Assembly: GCA_022836615.1 (NCBI GenBank)
Contig: MU405523.1
Location: 1-12,032 of the forward strand
Origin: Annulohypoxylon bovei var. microspora
Lineage: Eukaryota > Ascomycota > Sordariomycetes > Xylariales > Hypoxylaceae
Reading direction: 5' to 3'
Length of the DNA: 12,032 nucleotides
The notes under the pieces were generated by a model. That model had not been told where the DNA came from and did not search any database. It was given only the letters and a program-made list of their open reading frames with translations. Made by a program: the position numbers and the translations under genes. Below are positions 1-8,114 of the stretch, piece after piece. How positions within the stretch are numbered: position 1 is the first letter of the stretch; each line of letters opens with the position of its first letter.

Positions 1-1180
1 TTTTAACTTTTTATTAAACTTTTAATATATTTTATATTATTATTTATTATAAACGTTTATTTAATTTTAAATTTAACGTTTATTAAAAAAATATTATGTT
101 TTTAATAAAGCTTTAATATAATTTATAAGTTATTAAATGTTTTTACTTTATTATATTAAAAACTTAATTTAATTTTTAAAAAAAAGTTATAATAAAAAAA
201 TAATCTTATTTAAAAGTAAATCATAAAAAGGTTTTTTATTTATTTATACGATTTAATTAAAATATTTTTTAAAAAAAATAACAATTTATTATCACTTTAT
301 TAACCTTTTAATTATAAAATAAATTTAAAAAAAAACGTTAATTTTATTAAATTACATCCCTTTTATAATATAAATATAAAATATTTATAAACTTTAAAAA
401 AATATTTATTAAATTATTTACATAAAAAATGGATTATATTTAATATAATTAAATATAAATCTCCCGTTTTTTTTATAAAAAAATTAAAAGGTGGTTTAAG
501 GTTTTATATCGATTATTAAAAATTAAATGTTTATATTAAAAAAAATCATTATTTTTTCCCTTTAATTAATAAAACGTTAAAAAAGATTTTTAAGGTTAAA
601 GTTTTTATAAAGTTTAATATTTATTAAACTTTCCACCGCATTAAAATAAACTTTATTTTAAAAAACTTTATTATTTTTTAAATTCGTTTTAAATTATATA
701 AATATTATATGTTTTTTTTTAAATTAAATAATAAACTTAATACATTTTAAAAATATATTAATTAAACCTTTTTTTCGTTTTTTAACGATTTTTATATAAC
801 GTATATAAATGATATTTTAATTTATTTAAAAGATTTATTTTTTTATGAATATTATATGTGGCAAATATTAAAGCGTTTACGTTTTATTAATTTATAAATT
901 AATATTTAAAAAAACGAATTTTTAATTATAAAAATTAAATTTTTAAAGTTTATTATTTTTATTTTTAACGTGGTTATTAATTAAAATAAAATTAAAGTTA
1001 TTTAAAATTAAAATTTTTTTATTTAAATTTAAGAATTTTAATCGTTTTTAAGTTTTTATAATTTTTACCGGTAATTTATATCGGAATATAATCGGATTAT
1101 AAAACTTTTATATTTCTTTATTATTATTTTATATTAAATTTAAATTAATGAACATATTAAAGCGTTCGAAATATTAAATG
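1..1180. repeat. Left arm of long inverted repeat (partner 10187-11366)
   Basis: The plus strand here aligns to the reverse complement of about 10187-11366 almost without gaps for nearly 1.2 kb. Mismatches are mostly C/T or G/A. Examples: 628-646 keeps CCACCGCATT where the partner reads CCATTATATT, while 1118-1127 has TTATTATTAT where the partner keeps CCGCCGC. Each copy therefore retains bases the other lost. This is two oppositely oriented copies of one retrotransposon family, not a hairpin-forming palindrome, since about 9 kb separates the arms. Confidence 0.88.
225..1180 (+). pseudogene. G2(+) reverse transcriptase, degenerate
   Basis: This is a decayed gypsy reverse transcriptase, which would copy element RNA into cDNA. 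Reading one frame and ignoring TAA stops gives, in order: a linker like the PPHRPxDHKI segment (about 296-330, seen as PFNYKINLK); the SPVFFIKK fingers motif with GGLRFYIDY (about 462-516); LINKTL (about 562-580); the FHRI segment (about 631-645); and the active-site motif as YINDI at 802-816. The usual motif is Y-x-D-D, so the first aspartate has become asparagine (GAY to AAY) and the second survives. Further on come KRL (about 872-880), FLKFII (about 939-957), and the connection motif read as SFLSFYNFYR (about 1045-1074), then KAFEIL near 1159-1176. At least ten in-frame TAA codons break it, most at positions expected for Q, R or W. It is not functional. Confidence 0.88.
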
Positions 1181-1288
1181 TTATAACGAGCAAGTTTTAA
1201 ATTAAAATAAAACTTATGTAATAATGGGATTACGTATTTTATTAACGAAAATATTTAAAATGAAAAATTAAAAAAAAAAAAATTACGA

Positions 1289-1293
1289 AATAA
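1289..1293. repeat. Target-site duplication, left copy (AATAA)
   Basis: The five bases immediately before the left LTR end of G1 are AATAA. The five bases immediately after the right LTR end (6960-6964) are AATGA. They differ by one G/A transition, as expected for a 5-bp duplication later hit by the same mutation process. Five bases is the usual duplication length for Ty3/gypsy elements. Confidence 0.7.
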
Positions 1294-1604
1294 TGTAACG
1301 GTTTTTATAAATAACGGTAAACTTGTGTTATATAAGGTTAAAAATGAGGTTATTTTCATTAATAAAAAAAAAAAGGAAAATAATAACCTTTCGTTTTTAA
1401 GGTTATAATATTTATATTTAAAAATATAAATTAAATTAATTAATGTGGAAACTTTTTTTATATATATTTTAATAACTTTTACGACTTATTTAAAGTTATT
1501 AATAATTTCATTATAAAAATTTACGTTTATTATGTTTATAATTATAATGTAAGTTTATGTTAATCTTTATTTTAATTAATTTTTTAAGTTTTTAATTCGT
1601 AATA
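1294..1604 (-). repeat. 3' LTR of G1
   Basis: This 311-bp direct repeat matches 6648-6959 along its whole length. On the plus strand it starts TGTAACGG and ends CGTAATA, i.e. the mutated form of a TG...CA terminus with a short inverted repeat TGTNACGG. The two copies differ almost only by transitions (for example AACGG here against AATGG in the partner near 1312-1316, and the CCGGGTC of the partner at 6939-6945 reads as TTAAGTT-like here), plus one or two single-base indels. It lies directly after the polypurine tract on the minus strand, which identifies it as the 3' LTR. Confidence 0.88.
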
Positions 1605-1606
1605 AT

Positions 1607-1622
1607 ACTTTTTTTCTTTTGT
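1607..1622 (-). other. Polypurine tract of G1
   Basis: On the minus strand the bases just upstream of the 3' LTR read CAAAAGAAAAAAAGTA, almost all purine. A purine tract abutting the 3' LTR is the plus-strand primer of LTR retrotransposons. The corresponding bases outside the other LTR (6960 onward) do not match, so the homology between the LTRs ends exactly where the tract begins. The gag-pol reading frame runs through this tract and ends at or inside the LTR. Confidence 0.65.
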
Positions 1623-1632
1623 TTTTTAAGGT

Positions 1633-1825
1633 TTATAATTGCGAGGGCTTTTTTACCCACCCCGTTTTTTACTTCGAATCGTTGGTAAAACATTTTTAAA
1701 ACTTCCGTATTTTTTAATTTTTCCCGGGGCTTTTACATTAACTTTACGTAACCTTTCCATTTAATTAATATTATTTTATATATGTCCCATTTTTTACGTT
1801 TACTTTTTAATCGCAAGATTTCTTT
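1633..1825 (-). pseudogene. G1 integrase C-terminal chromodomain, degenerate
   Basis: Reading the minus strand from about 1820 gives ILRLKSKRKKWDIY, then ILIKWKGY (KWKGY at 1748-1762), then KPREKLKN and TEVLKMFYQRFE. This follows the chromodomain plan: an I-L start, a strand ending LVKWKGY, then a W-E-P-x-E-x-L segment. The WEP tryptophan codon has become TAA and the other core residues persist. In chromoviruses this domain sits at the end of integrase and is known to steer integration to heterochromatin, often through methylated H3K9. The region is richer in G+C than its surroundings, including CCCGGGG at 1722-1729 and CACCCC at 1657-1662. Confidence 0.8.
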
Positions 1826-2089
1826 AATAATATATTTAAGGTTTTTATTATTTTAATTAATAAAAAATGGTGGTTAAATGTTATTTTATATTTAAAATAA
1901 TAATGGGTTTATAATTATTAATTTAAATAATTTAATGTAAAATTATAATTAAATTTTTATAAATACGTTTAATTTTATTATATAAAGGTTAATTACTTTA
2001 ATTACTTTATATTTCGCATGTAATTAAAAAAGTTTCTTTTTAAATTATAATATTATAATGTTTTTTAAATTTAATTAAACTTTATTATT

Positions 2090-3060
2090 TACTTTATATT
2101 CAAAGTTTTTTAATTAAAATTAATTTATTATACGTTTTATATGTTCTTAAATTATAATTATAATAATTTAAATATATTCGTTAATTTTTTTAATTTTAAT
2201 TATAAAGTTTATAGCTTATTATTTTTTAAATAACTTGTTTAAAGCTTTATTAACGATTTATTTAATTAAATATACATGATATTTATGCGTTATATAAAAA
2301 AGGTTTAATTTAACCATTATATTTTAATTATTAATCGTTACCATCGTTATAAATAATATTTTTAATTAATTAAATTATATGTAAATTAAGAAATATTATA
2401 AATATATTTATATTTTTTAATTTATTTTTTTTATAAATTTATTAATTTTTAAATTAAAAGTAATGGATAAATATTATACCACCTTTATTAATTTATAAAG
2501 TTTTATTTAAAATGTATTCGTTTAATTATTTTTTCGGTTTAATATTATTATTATAAAAAGGCCGTAATATTTAATGTAAATGTATATAAATTTTATAGCA
2601 TACGTTTTAATTTTTATAATATTTATTATTTTTAATAAAACTTATTTTAATAATTAATAAATGATTATTATTAAATATTAATGGTTTTTTTTTTTTTTAT
2701 CGGTATTTTTATTATAAAATTAATGAATAATTTTAAAAAGTAATGATTAAAAATGGGTAAAAATTTTAATAACCTTTTTTATTAAGTTTATTAAATGTAA
2801 GTTTAATTATAAATATTATAATTTTTATAAAATTTTTATATATTTTATTTTATAATTAATTAATAAAAGGATTTTAAAACGATTATAATAATAATATTTT
2901 TTTTTAAGTGGTTTATAACATGAAAATCATAAATATTTTAAATTATAACCGTTTTAAAAAGCTTTTAATTTAATATCCATGTTTATTTTTTAAACGATAT
3001 GGTTTTTTTATTATTTAAGTTATATTTAACGATCGAAATTTTATAATCCTTAAGAATTAA
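2090..3060 (-). pseudogene. G1 integrase zinc-binding and catalytic core, degenerate
   Basis: Integrase joins retrotransposon cDNA to host DNA. The minus strand shows the HHCC zinc-binding region: NIYDFHVINHL at about 2906-2937 corresponds to the H-x-x-x-GH part, and the following NYNIYN at about 2804-2821 corresponds to N-C-x-x-C, both cysteines now tyrosine (TGY to TAY). The core continues with LLKFLPI, then INFIIKIP at 2701-2724, where the first catalytic Asp is Asn (2719-2721). The second catalytic site reads IILNRK, Asp to Asn at 2537-2539, followed by TNTF. The glutamate segment reads FNLKINKFIKKIN, Glu to Lys at 2429-2431. So all three D,D-E residues are lost through G-to-A changes. 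The segment YIKYYGL (about 2560-2580) and the downstream YNG region also fit the family. Confidence 0.88.
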
Positions 3061-3249
3061 TAAAAAATAATAATCACTTTTATTAATAATTTTATAAATT
3101 ATTTTAAAGTTTATATCTTTAATAACCCTTTAATTTTATAAAATTTATAAATTTTTATTATAAAAATTTTTTTTTTAATAAGTATAATTATAAGGCTTTA
3201 ATCCGGTGTTATTTCTTTTTTTAATATTTTAATAATATTTATTAAAAAC

Positions 3250-3845
3250 ATTTAAATGTTTATTATTATTGTTTTTATTAAAAGTAATTATTTTTATTTA
3301 AATAAATATTATATATAATTTATTATTTTTTTATTTTTTTAATTTATTAAAATATTTTAATTTTATTTTAATAAAGCATTAAATCATTTTATTTCTTTAT
3401 TAACTTAATATTTTATAATAAAGTTAAATTTTAATAAGGTTTATTTTTAACGTATTTAACGTTTATTTAATTTATAAATAATTATAAAATATTCCAAGTT
3501 TTTATGGTTTATAAAAATTATAAAAGGTTTAATTACTTTTTGTAACTTTTTTTATTATATTTTTATTAACTTAATAATTATTAAAAGCTTTTTATTATAT
3601 ATTTTATAATTATATTTAATTAATAATAACTTTGCCGAATGGTAAACCACGGGTTTTAATATTTTATTATGATTTTTTTATGAAAAGTAAATTTTTAAAA
3701 CTTATTTTAAGTAATCCGCTTTTAAGTATGTTTTTTAATTAAGGTTTTAATAAATTAAGATTAATATAATAATAAATAAATGTTTTAATTTTTTAAACAC
3801 CGCGTTTATTTTTTGCTTTTATTTAAAGGGGGCCTTTTTTTTTAT
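3250..3845 (-). pseudogene. G1 RNase H domain, degenerate
   Basis: RNase H removes the RNA strand during reverse transcription. After the T-run frameshift at 3835-3843 the minus strand reads KAPFK, then NAVFKKLKHLF, then KPVVYHSAKLL (about 3660-3625), YNYKIYNKKLL (about 3605-3570) and INHKNLEYF (3486-3512). The last motif is TDHKNLEYF in relatives, so the catalytic Asp is Asn at 3507-3509. The end of the domain reads NKR and then FNFIIKY (about 3435-3415), matching the LSRFNFxIxYRPGK stretch, followed by the linker KIINYI before the integrase. Identification is secure from motif order and spacing. Confidence 0.88.
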
Positions 3846-3949
3846 TAAAGTGGTTAAAAAGGTAATTAATTTATTAAATCTTTTAATAAATGTTTTATAA
3901 AAGTTTATAAACCTTAAGAAATTACGAACTTTTTATACATTTATAAGTG

Positions 3950-4640
3950 GTTTTTATTTTTTAATGATTATAATTTTATTAAAGTTTATTTTAATCTTTT
4001 TTTTTATTATAACGATAAAACCTAAATATTTAATTTCTTTTATAATAAAAAAACATTTAAAAAAATTTAATTTTAAACCAACGTTATTAAAACGTTTTAA
4101 TATCGTTTTGATTTTATTTATGTAATTTTTACGAAACTTATTTAAATAAATTACCACGTTATTTACATATATTAAATAATAATTATTTAAAAAATCGGAT
4201 AAAGTTTTATTAATATAACGTTAAAATGTTATTAACGTTTTATATAATTTAAAAAATATAATTAATTATTTAAAAGCTTTAAATTAAGTGTAAAAAACGG
4301 TCTTTTATTTATTTCTTTTTTTTATTCGTAATTTATAAAATATAACTTTAATATTAACCTTGGTTAATTATTTAATTTTATAAAAAGATCGTAAGGTTTT
4401 TTTAATTAATAATAATAAATAATGGTTATATATTAAAATAATGTTAAAGGCTTTATAATTCATATAAAATTAAAAGCCGTTTTTTAGTTTTTTTACGAAT
4501 AATACCGGTGCTTTTTTTAATAAATTATTAACTTTAATCCACCTTTTATTTAATAAATTTATTAAAGTTTTTTATAACATTAAAAACTTTTCTTTTAATA
4601 TACCATATAAAGGCTTTTATGAAACTTTTTTTTTTTTACT
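3950..4640 (-). pseudogene. G1 reverse transcriptase, degenerate
   Basis: The minus strand reads, in order, KPLYGILKEK (about 4614-4588), LINLLNKRWI (about 4565-4535), KAPVLFVKK (about 4515-4488), FYMNYKAFN, LIKKTLRSF, LTKV, KTVFYT, RYINKTLSDFL (about 4220-4190), YVNNVVIYLN (4140-4169), ILKRFNNVGLKLNF, KCFF and KEIKYLGFIV (about 4045-4016). These are the fingers, palm and thumb motifs of gypsy reverse transcriptase. The active site Y-V-D-D is YVNN at 4158-4169, both aspartates lost by G-to-A. A 67-codon open stretch at 3954-4157 covers the thumb, the longest stop-free part. TAA stops occur upstream of it. The domain is dead but unmistakable. Confidence 0.93.
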
Positions 4641-5199
4641 TTAATTATTTTTTTATAAATTAACTTCGGTGTTTAACTTTGGCTTTAATAATGGTAACGT
4701 TATACTTTTATCGTTTAAGAAGTTTCCGGCTTAATTTTTTAATTTATTAAGTAACGCTTTTTGGATTTAATTAATTATAAACTTTTCTTTTTTTTCCAAT
4801 GTAATATTAATATTTCGTATGGTGGTATTAAAAATTTAAATGTTTTTATTATTTTTTTTATATTAACGTTTTTTTTCTTAAATTACGAATGTTAAGAATA
4901 TATTTTTTATTATATATTTAATTTTTTTAATTTATAAACACTTTATTTTAACGTCGTAAAGTATTTAAATGATGTTTTAATTTTTTTTATATATTATTAA
5001 ATTATGTTTTTTTAAATTTATTTTAATCGATTTTTTTTTTATTTTATAAGTAACATTATTCCATTCCATTTATAATTTTTTTAATATTAAAAAAAACATA
5101 AAATTTAAAATAATATAACCTTATATCCATTTTTTTTTATTATTTATGTCGATTTTTATATGTGTAAACGTATTAATTATATAAGATTTTTTATTTTTA

Positions 5200-5312
5200 A
5201 TTAATTTTAATTTTTTTTTTTAAATAAATATATACGGTAATTTTATTTATTATATAAATCTTTTATTAAATGTTAAATATATTAAATATCCCGAATTTAT
5301 AAACATATTAAT
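5200..5312 (-). pseudogene. G1 aspartic protease active-site region, degenerate
   Basis: The minus strand reads MFINSGYLIYLTFNKRFI and then IKLPYI. Gypsy proteases carry a D-S-G active site followed by a segment of this type (for example DSGCxxxAxFxxxF...KLP). Here the aspartate is Asn, with NSG at 5289-5297. The position, about 700 bases upstream of the reverse transcriptase, is where a pol protease is expected. Only the active-site block is recognisable; the flap and C-terminal half were not traced. Confidence 0.65.
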
Positions 5313-5319
5313 AAACTTT

Positions 5320-6640
5320 TATTTATTTAATAAAATTTTAATTAAAAAAAAGGTAATATACATTTTATTTAAAGTTTTTTTAATATTTATAAGTTTTAAT
5401 ATTAACCTTTAAATGCGATTTTATTTAAAAGTTATTTATTTTTTAAGTATTTTAATAATTTATAATTATTTTTAATATTTTAATTATTTTAAGTTTTTAT
5501 AATAACCATTTATAATATACCGTTTTTATTACCGCGGTCCGGTTAAAATGCGGTTCGAAACAACGGATAAACCATTGCAAAATGCTTTATTTTCGTGTAA
5601 TAAATATATTTTTTTTTTTTTAAGTTTTTTAAATTTTTAATTTAACTTTTATTATGTTTTTAATAAATTATTATTACTTTAACGTAAACCATTTATTTAA
5701 TTTATCGTTATAATTATCGCGGTAATTAAAATTATATAATTCATCCCACTTATAATTATATTTCCGTTTTCGTTAAGTTTTAATTTTTGTTTTTAAATAA
5801 TTATCGTGTTAATAAAATTAACGGCCTTTTAATTAAATGTTTTTTCGTATTAAATGGTTATAAAATAATTTTTTTTTTTTTTATAATCCGATACCTTTTC
5901 CATTTTAATTATTATGTTATTAATTTTAATTATTCATTTATCGTAATCCTTTTTATTTAATTTTTTTATTATGAAAACGTTTTTTAATTTATTATTTAAT
6001 CTTACATTAATATAATTAATTTTATTTTCCTTTTTTTAATTTAATTTATTAATTAAAATTAATTTATTTTCAAAATTAACGAAAAAATTACCGAAATATT
6101 AAAAGGCATTTTAACGTATTTTAATTAAATTTTAATAAATAATTTAAATTAATTATTTATTTTTAAATTTCTTAATTAAAATTTAAATAAAAGCTTTATT
6201 ATTATATAATTTATCGGATTTCTTTATATTAAACCATTATATTAAACGTTACCATTTTTTAACCGGAATTAAAAATATAATTTTCAAGTATTTATTTTTT
6301 TTTAATTTAAAATATATTATATTTTTTAAAATAAAAAAATTTAATATAATTATATATGTTAAAAAATCCTTTTATTTATTAATCTAAATTAAATATTTAT
6401 TTTTAATTAAAATCATTTCTTTAATTTTATAAAATAAATTAAAGTTACTTAATAAATTAATTATAAAATTATTAAAAAAGTTATTAAAGAATTTATATAT
6501 ATTTAAATCATGTTAATAAAAAATAATAAATATTATAAAGTTTTAATTATTTATTACTTAAAAAATATTTATATATTAAATTATTATTTAACGTAATAAA
6601 CATTTTTTTAAAAATTTTTATTAATTAAAAAATAATTAAT
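5320..6640 (-). pseudogene. G1 gag region, degenerate
   Basis: This interval between the 5' LTR and the protease has the size expected for gag, which would encode the capsid and nucleocapsid proteins. I assign it by position only. No gag motif is convincing. A small G+C-richer island at 5520-5590 (minus strand containing CGTTGTTTCGAACCGCATTT) is where a nucleocapsid C-x2-C-x4-H-x4-C knuckle would be expected, and one frame gives RCFEPHFNR, vaguely like C-x-x-C-G-x-x-GHF with lost residues, but this is not proof. No start codon can be chosen, and no primer-binding site can be recognised next to 6647. Confidence 0.5.
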
Positions 6641-6647
6641 AAAAATA

Positions 6648-6959
6648 TATAATAATTTTTATAAATAATGGTAAATTTGTGTTATATAAGGTTAAAAATA
6701 AAGTTATTTTTATTAATGAAAAAAAAAAGGAAAAGTAATAATTTTTTGTTTTTAAGGTTATAATATTTGTATTTAAAAATATAAATTAAATTAATTAACG
6801 TAAAAACCCTTTTTATATATATTTTAATAACTTCCATAACCCATTTAAAGTTATTAATAACTTTATTATAAAAACTTATATTTATCGCATTTATAACCAT
6901 GATATAAGCTCGCGTTGATTTTTATTTTAATTAATTTTCCGGGTCTTTAACCCGTAATA
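6648..6959 (-). repeat. 5' LTR of G1
   Basis: This 312-bp copy is the partner of 1294-1604. On the plus strand it begins TATAATAA (mutated TGTAACGG) and ends CGTAATA. On the minus strand its start reads TATTACGGGTTAAAGACCCGG, with a short GGGT...ACCC inverted repeat that is mutated in the other copy. It would carry the element promoter and RNA start, but no TATA box can be told apart from background in this composition. A 72-codon open frame inside it (6682-6900, minus) is chance: the other LTR has stops at equivalent points and the reading matches no gag or pol domain. Confidence 0.88.
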
Positions 6960-6964
6960 AATGA
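6960..6964. repeat. Target-site duplication, right copy (AATGA)
   Basis: This pentamer directly follows the right LTR end of G1 and pairs with AATAA at 1289-1293, one G/A transition apart. After it the plus strand continues with TTTCTTTTAAAAGG. The corresponding uninterrupted place in G2(-) reads TAATTTTCTTTT on its minus strand near 10058-10045, which supports this as the insertion site. Confidence 0.7.
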
Positions 6965-8016
6965 TTTCTTTTAAAAGGTTTTTATATATTAACTTTATGG
7001 TTAAAATATTAATTAATTGTTTCGTTAATATACTTTAAAAATAATGATAATTAAACGTTATTATATAACCCTTTTTTTAAAAAAAAATTTAATTTATAAA
7101 AGGAATAAATTATTTATTAATACGTTTATAACTTATTTTTTTAATTTTTTTTTTCTTACGGTGGGTAAATCGTTTTTATTTATTACCTTTAATATTTTAT
7201 TTTCCGCGGCGGCTTTAATTTATTATTAAAGTTTAACCGGGGAATTAACGGTTTTAAAATGTAAATTATAAAATTTTTTTACTTTAATTAACGCGTTAAA
7301 AAAGTTTTTAAAAAAGTATTACGTTAAATTAAAGTTATAACTTATTTAATTTACTTTATATTAAAGCTTTTTTTTAAAAAGTTTAAAGTTTAATATTTTA
7401 AATATTTCGTATTTTTATTTTTTATTAATTTTTATTAAAAGCAAAGGATTTATTATTTATTTTAAAATTAAGTTATTTAAAGTTTTAATTAATTAATTTA
7501 CGTTTAAAATTTAATGGATTTTTATATTTAAAAGTAAATTAATTTCGAAAATATTATAATGAAATTTTATTAATATTTTAAAAAAACTTATTATTAAGTA
7601 ATTTAAATTATTATGGGGGCGATTTATTTATTAATTACTTTTATAAATATATATTTAATTATTTATTATTTAATTTATTAATTATTTTTTTTATTAATTT
7701 ATTTATTTTAATAATTTTATGTTAATAAAAGGTTTTTATAAGCTTATTATATAACGGAAGTTTAACGTTTTATTAATAATTAAATAACGGTATAATTAAA
7801 CTTTTTTTAAAAGGTTTTAAATTTACGAATGTAAGTTTATTAATTAAAAATTATTTTTAAAACGAATTTTATTTTTATTTTTATAAAGGAAAACTTTGTG
7901 TTTAAATGTAATTAAATAACGTATATGAAATTTAAATAAAATAATATTTTTAATTAATTATTTTAAAAATGATTTACGAAAAATTATAATTTTATTTAAA
8001 TAAATTAATTAAAAAT
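6965..8016 (+). pseudogene. G2(+) continuation after G1: RNase H and presumed integrase remnant
   Basis: This is the right part of the interrupted G2(+) element. The first 340 bases resemble, on the plus strand, the minus strand of G2(-) at about 10045-9850: TGTTTCGTTAA (7019-7029) matches CGTTTCATTAA there, and ATTAAACGTTAT (about 7050-7061) is identical to a stretch of the TDHKxLxYF region of RNase H, followed in both by a lysine-rich reading. Further right, 7300-8016 has the length of an integrase but I could not place D,D-E residues by transition-only reasoning. A 61-codon open frame at 7044-7229 is not in the RNase H frame and is taken as chance. Its GC-richer spot is CCGCGGCGGC at 7204-7213. 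The end near 8016 is set by the change in composition, not by a motif. Confidence 0.5.
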
Positions 8017-8019
8017 TTT

Positions 8020-8114
8020 AGTGACTTGGCGCAATGGTTGCGTGCTTGGTCCGCTTTCGTTATAATGGTTTTCCGTAATAAAAAAAAAGGATTTAAATCC
8101 TTTAATTATTACTA
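8020..8114 (+). other. tRNA-like sequence (tRNA pseudogene or SINE head)
   Basis: TGGCGCAATGG at 8027-8037 fits the tRNA A-box consensus TRGCNNARYNGG and can form a D-arm: GCGC (8029-8032) pairs with GCGT (8040-8043) around a seven-base loop. GGATTTAAATCC at 8089-8100 resembles a B box (GGTTCRANTCC) with C-to-T and G-to-A changes and one extra base. AGTGA (8020-8024) can pair with TTACT (8109-8113) as an acceptor stem. The span of 95 bases is long for a tRNA, no convincing anticodon stem forms, and the T-arm spacing is off. It could be a decayed tRNA with an intron or long variable arm, or the head of a tRNA-derived SINE. The stretch is less A+T-rich than its surroundings. Confidence 0.4.

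Larger units (their letters stand above)
1..1288 (+). mobile_element. Ty3/gypsy element G2(+), left part, interrupted by G1
   Basis: This is the plus-strand pol region of a Ty3/gypsy-type LTR retrotransposon, cut by the left window edge and interrupted on the right by the nested element G1. The pre-RT linker and reverse transcriptase can be followed in one frame from about 225 to 1180, punctuated by TAA stops. The segment 1-1180 is repeated in inverted orientation at about 10187-11366 (coordinates of paired bases sum to about 11366-11367), so the family has at least two copies here. Homology to that copy weakens after about 1180 and small gaps appear, but the reading resumes beyond G1 at 6965. 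No LTR of this element is visible on the left. Element type is secure; family name is not known. Confidence 0.85.
1592..5310 (-). pseudogene. G1 pol polyprotein (PR-RT-RH-IN-chromodomain), degenerate
   Basis: This is one long decayed polyprotein frame on the minus strand running from the protease to a TAA at 1592-1594, which lies just inside the 3' LTR. The domain order protease, reverse transcriptase, RNase H, integrase, chromodomain is that of chromoviruses. Stops are almost all TAA, arising where Q, R or W codons are expected. One frameshift is visible at the nine-T run 3835-3843, between the reading for the connection region and the reading KAPFK. The C-terminal tail after the chromodomain reads NGVGKKALAII (about 1665-1633) and is in frame. 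The domain entries below give the details. It cannot encode a working protein. Confidence 0.9.
1294..6959 (-). mobile_element. Complete Ty3/gypsy chromovirus G1 (LTR retrotransposon), RIP-inactivated
   Basis: A whole minus-strand LTR retrotransposon of about 5.7 kb, a normal size for a fungal chromovirus. In transcription order it has a 5' LTR (6648-6959), a gag region (about 6640-5320), protease (about 5310-5200), reverse transcriptase (about 4640-3950), RNase H (about 3840-3250), integrase (about 3060-2090), a chromodomain (about 1825-1640), a polypurine tract and a 3' LTR (1294-1604). It is flanked by AATAA/AATGA. The polyprotein domains lie largely in one frame, with one clear frameshift in a T-run at 3835-3843, so decay is mainly by point transitions. 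The element is inserted in the G2(+) copy, whose homologue G2(-) has no insertion at the matching point near 10045-10058. Confidence 0.93.

Noticed and set aside
6682..6900. 72-codon open frame on the minus strand
   Set aside because: It lies wholly within the 5' LTR of G1, the other LTR copy has stops in the same reading, and it resembles no known protein.
7044..7229. 61-codon open frame on the plus strand, hydrophobic at its end
   Set aside because: Its frame differs from the RNase H reading of G2(+), the residues are those expected from T-rich DNA, and no start signal or family match is seen.
7765..7810. Plus-strand reading resembling the HPQTDGQTE integrase segment
   Set aside because: The match needs transversions and one extra residue, unlike the transition-only matches seen elsewhere, so it is not used as evidence.
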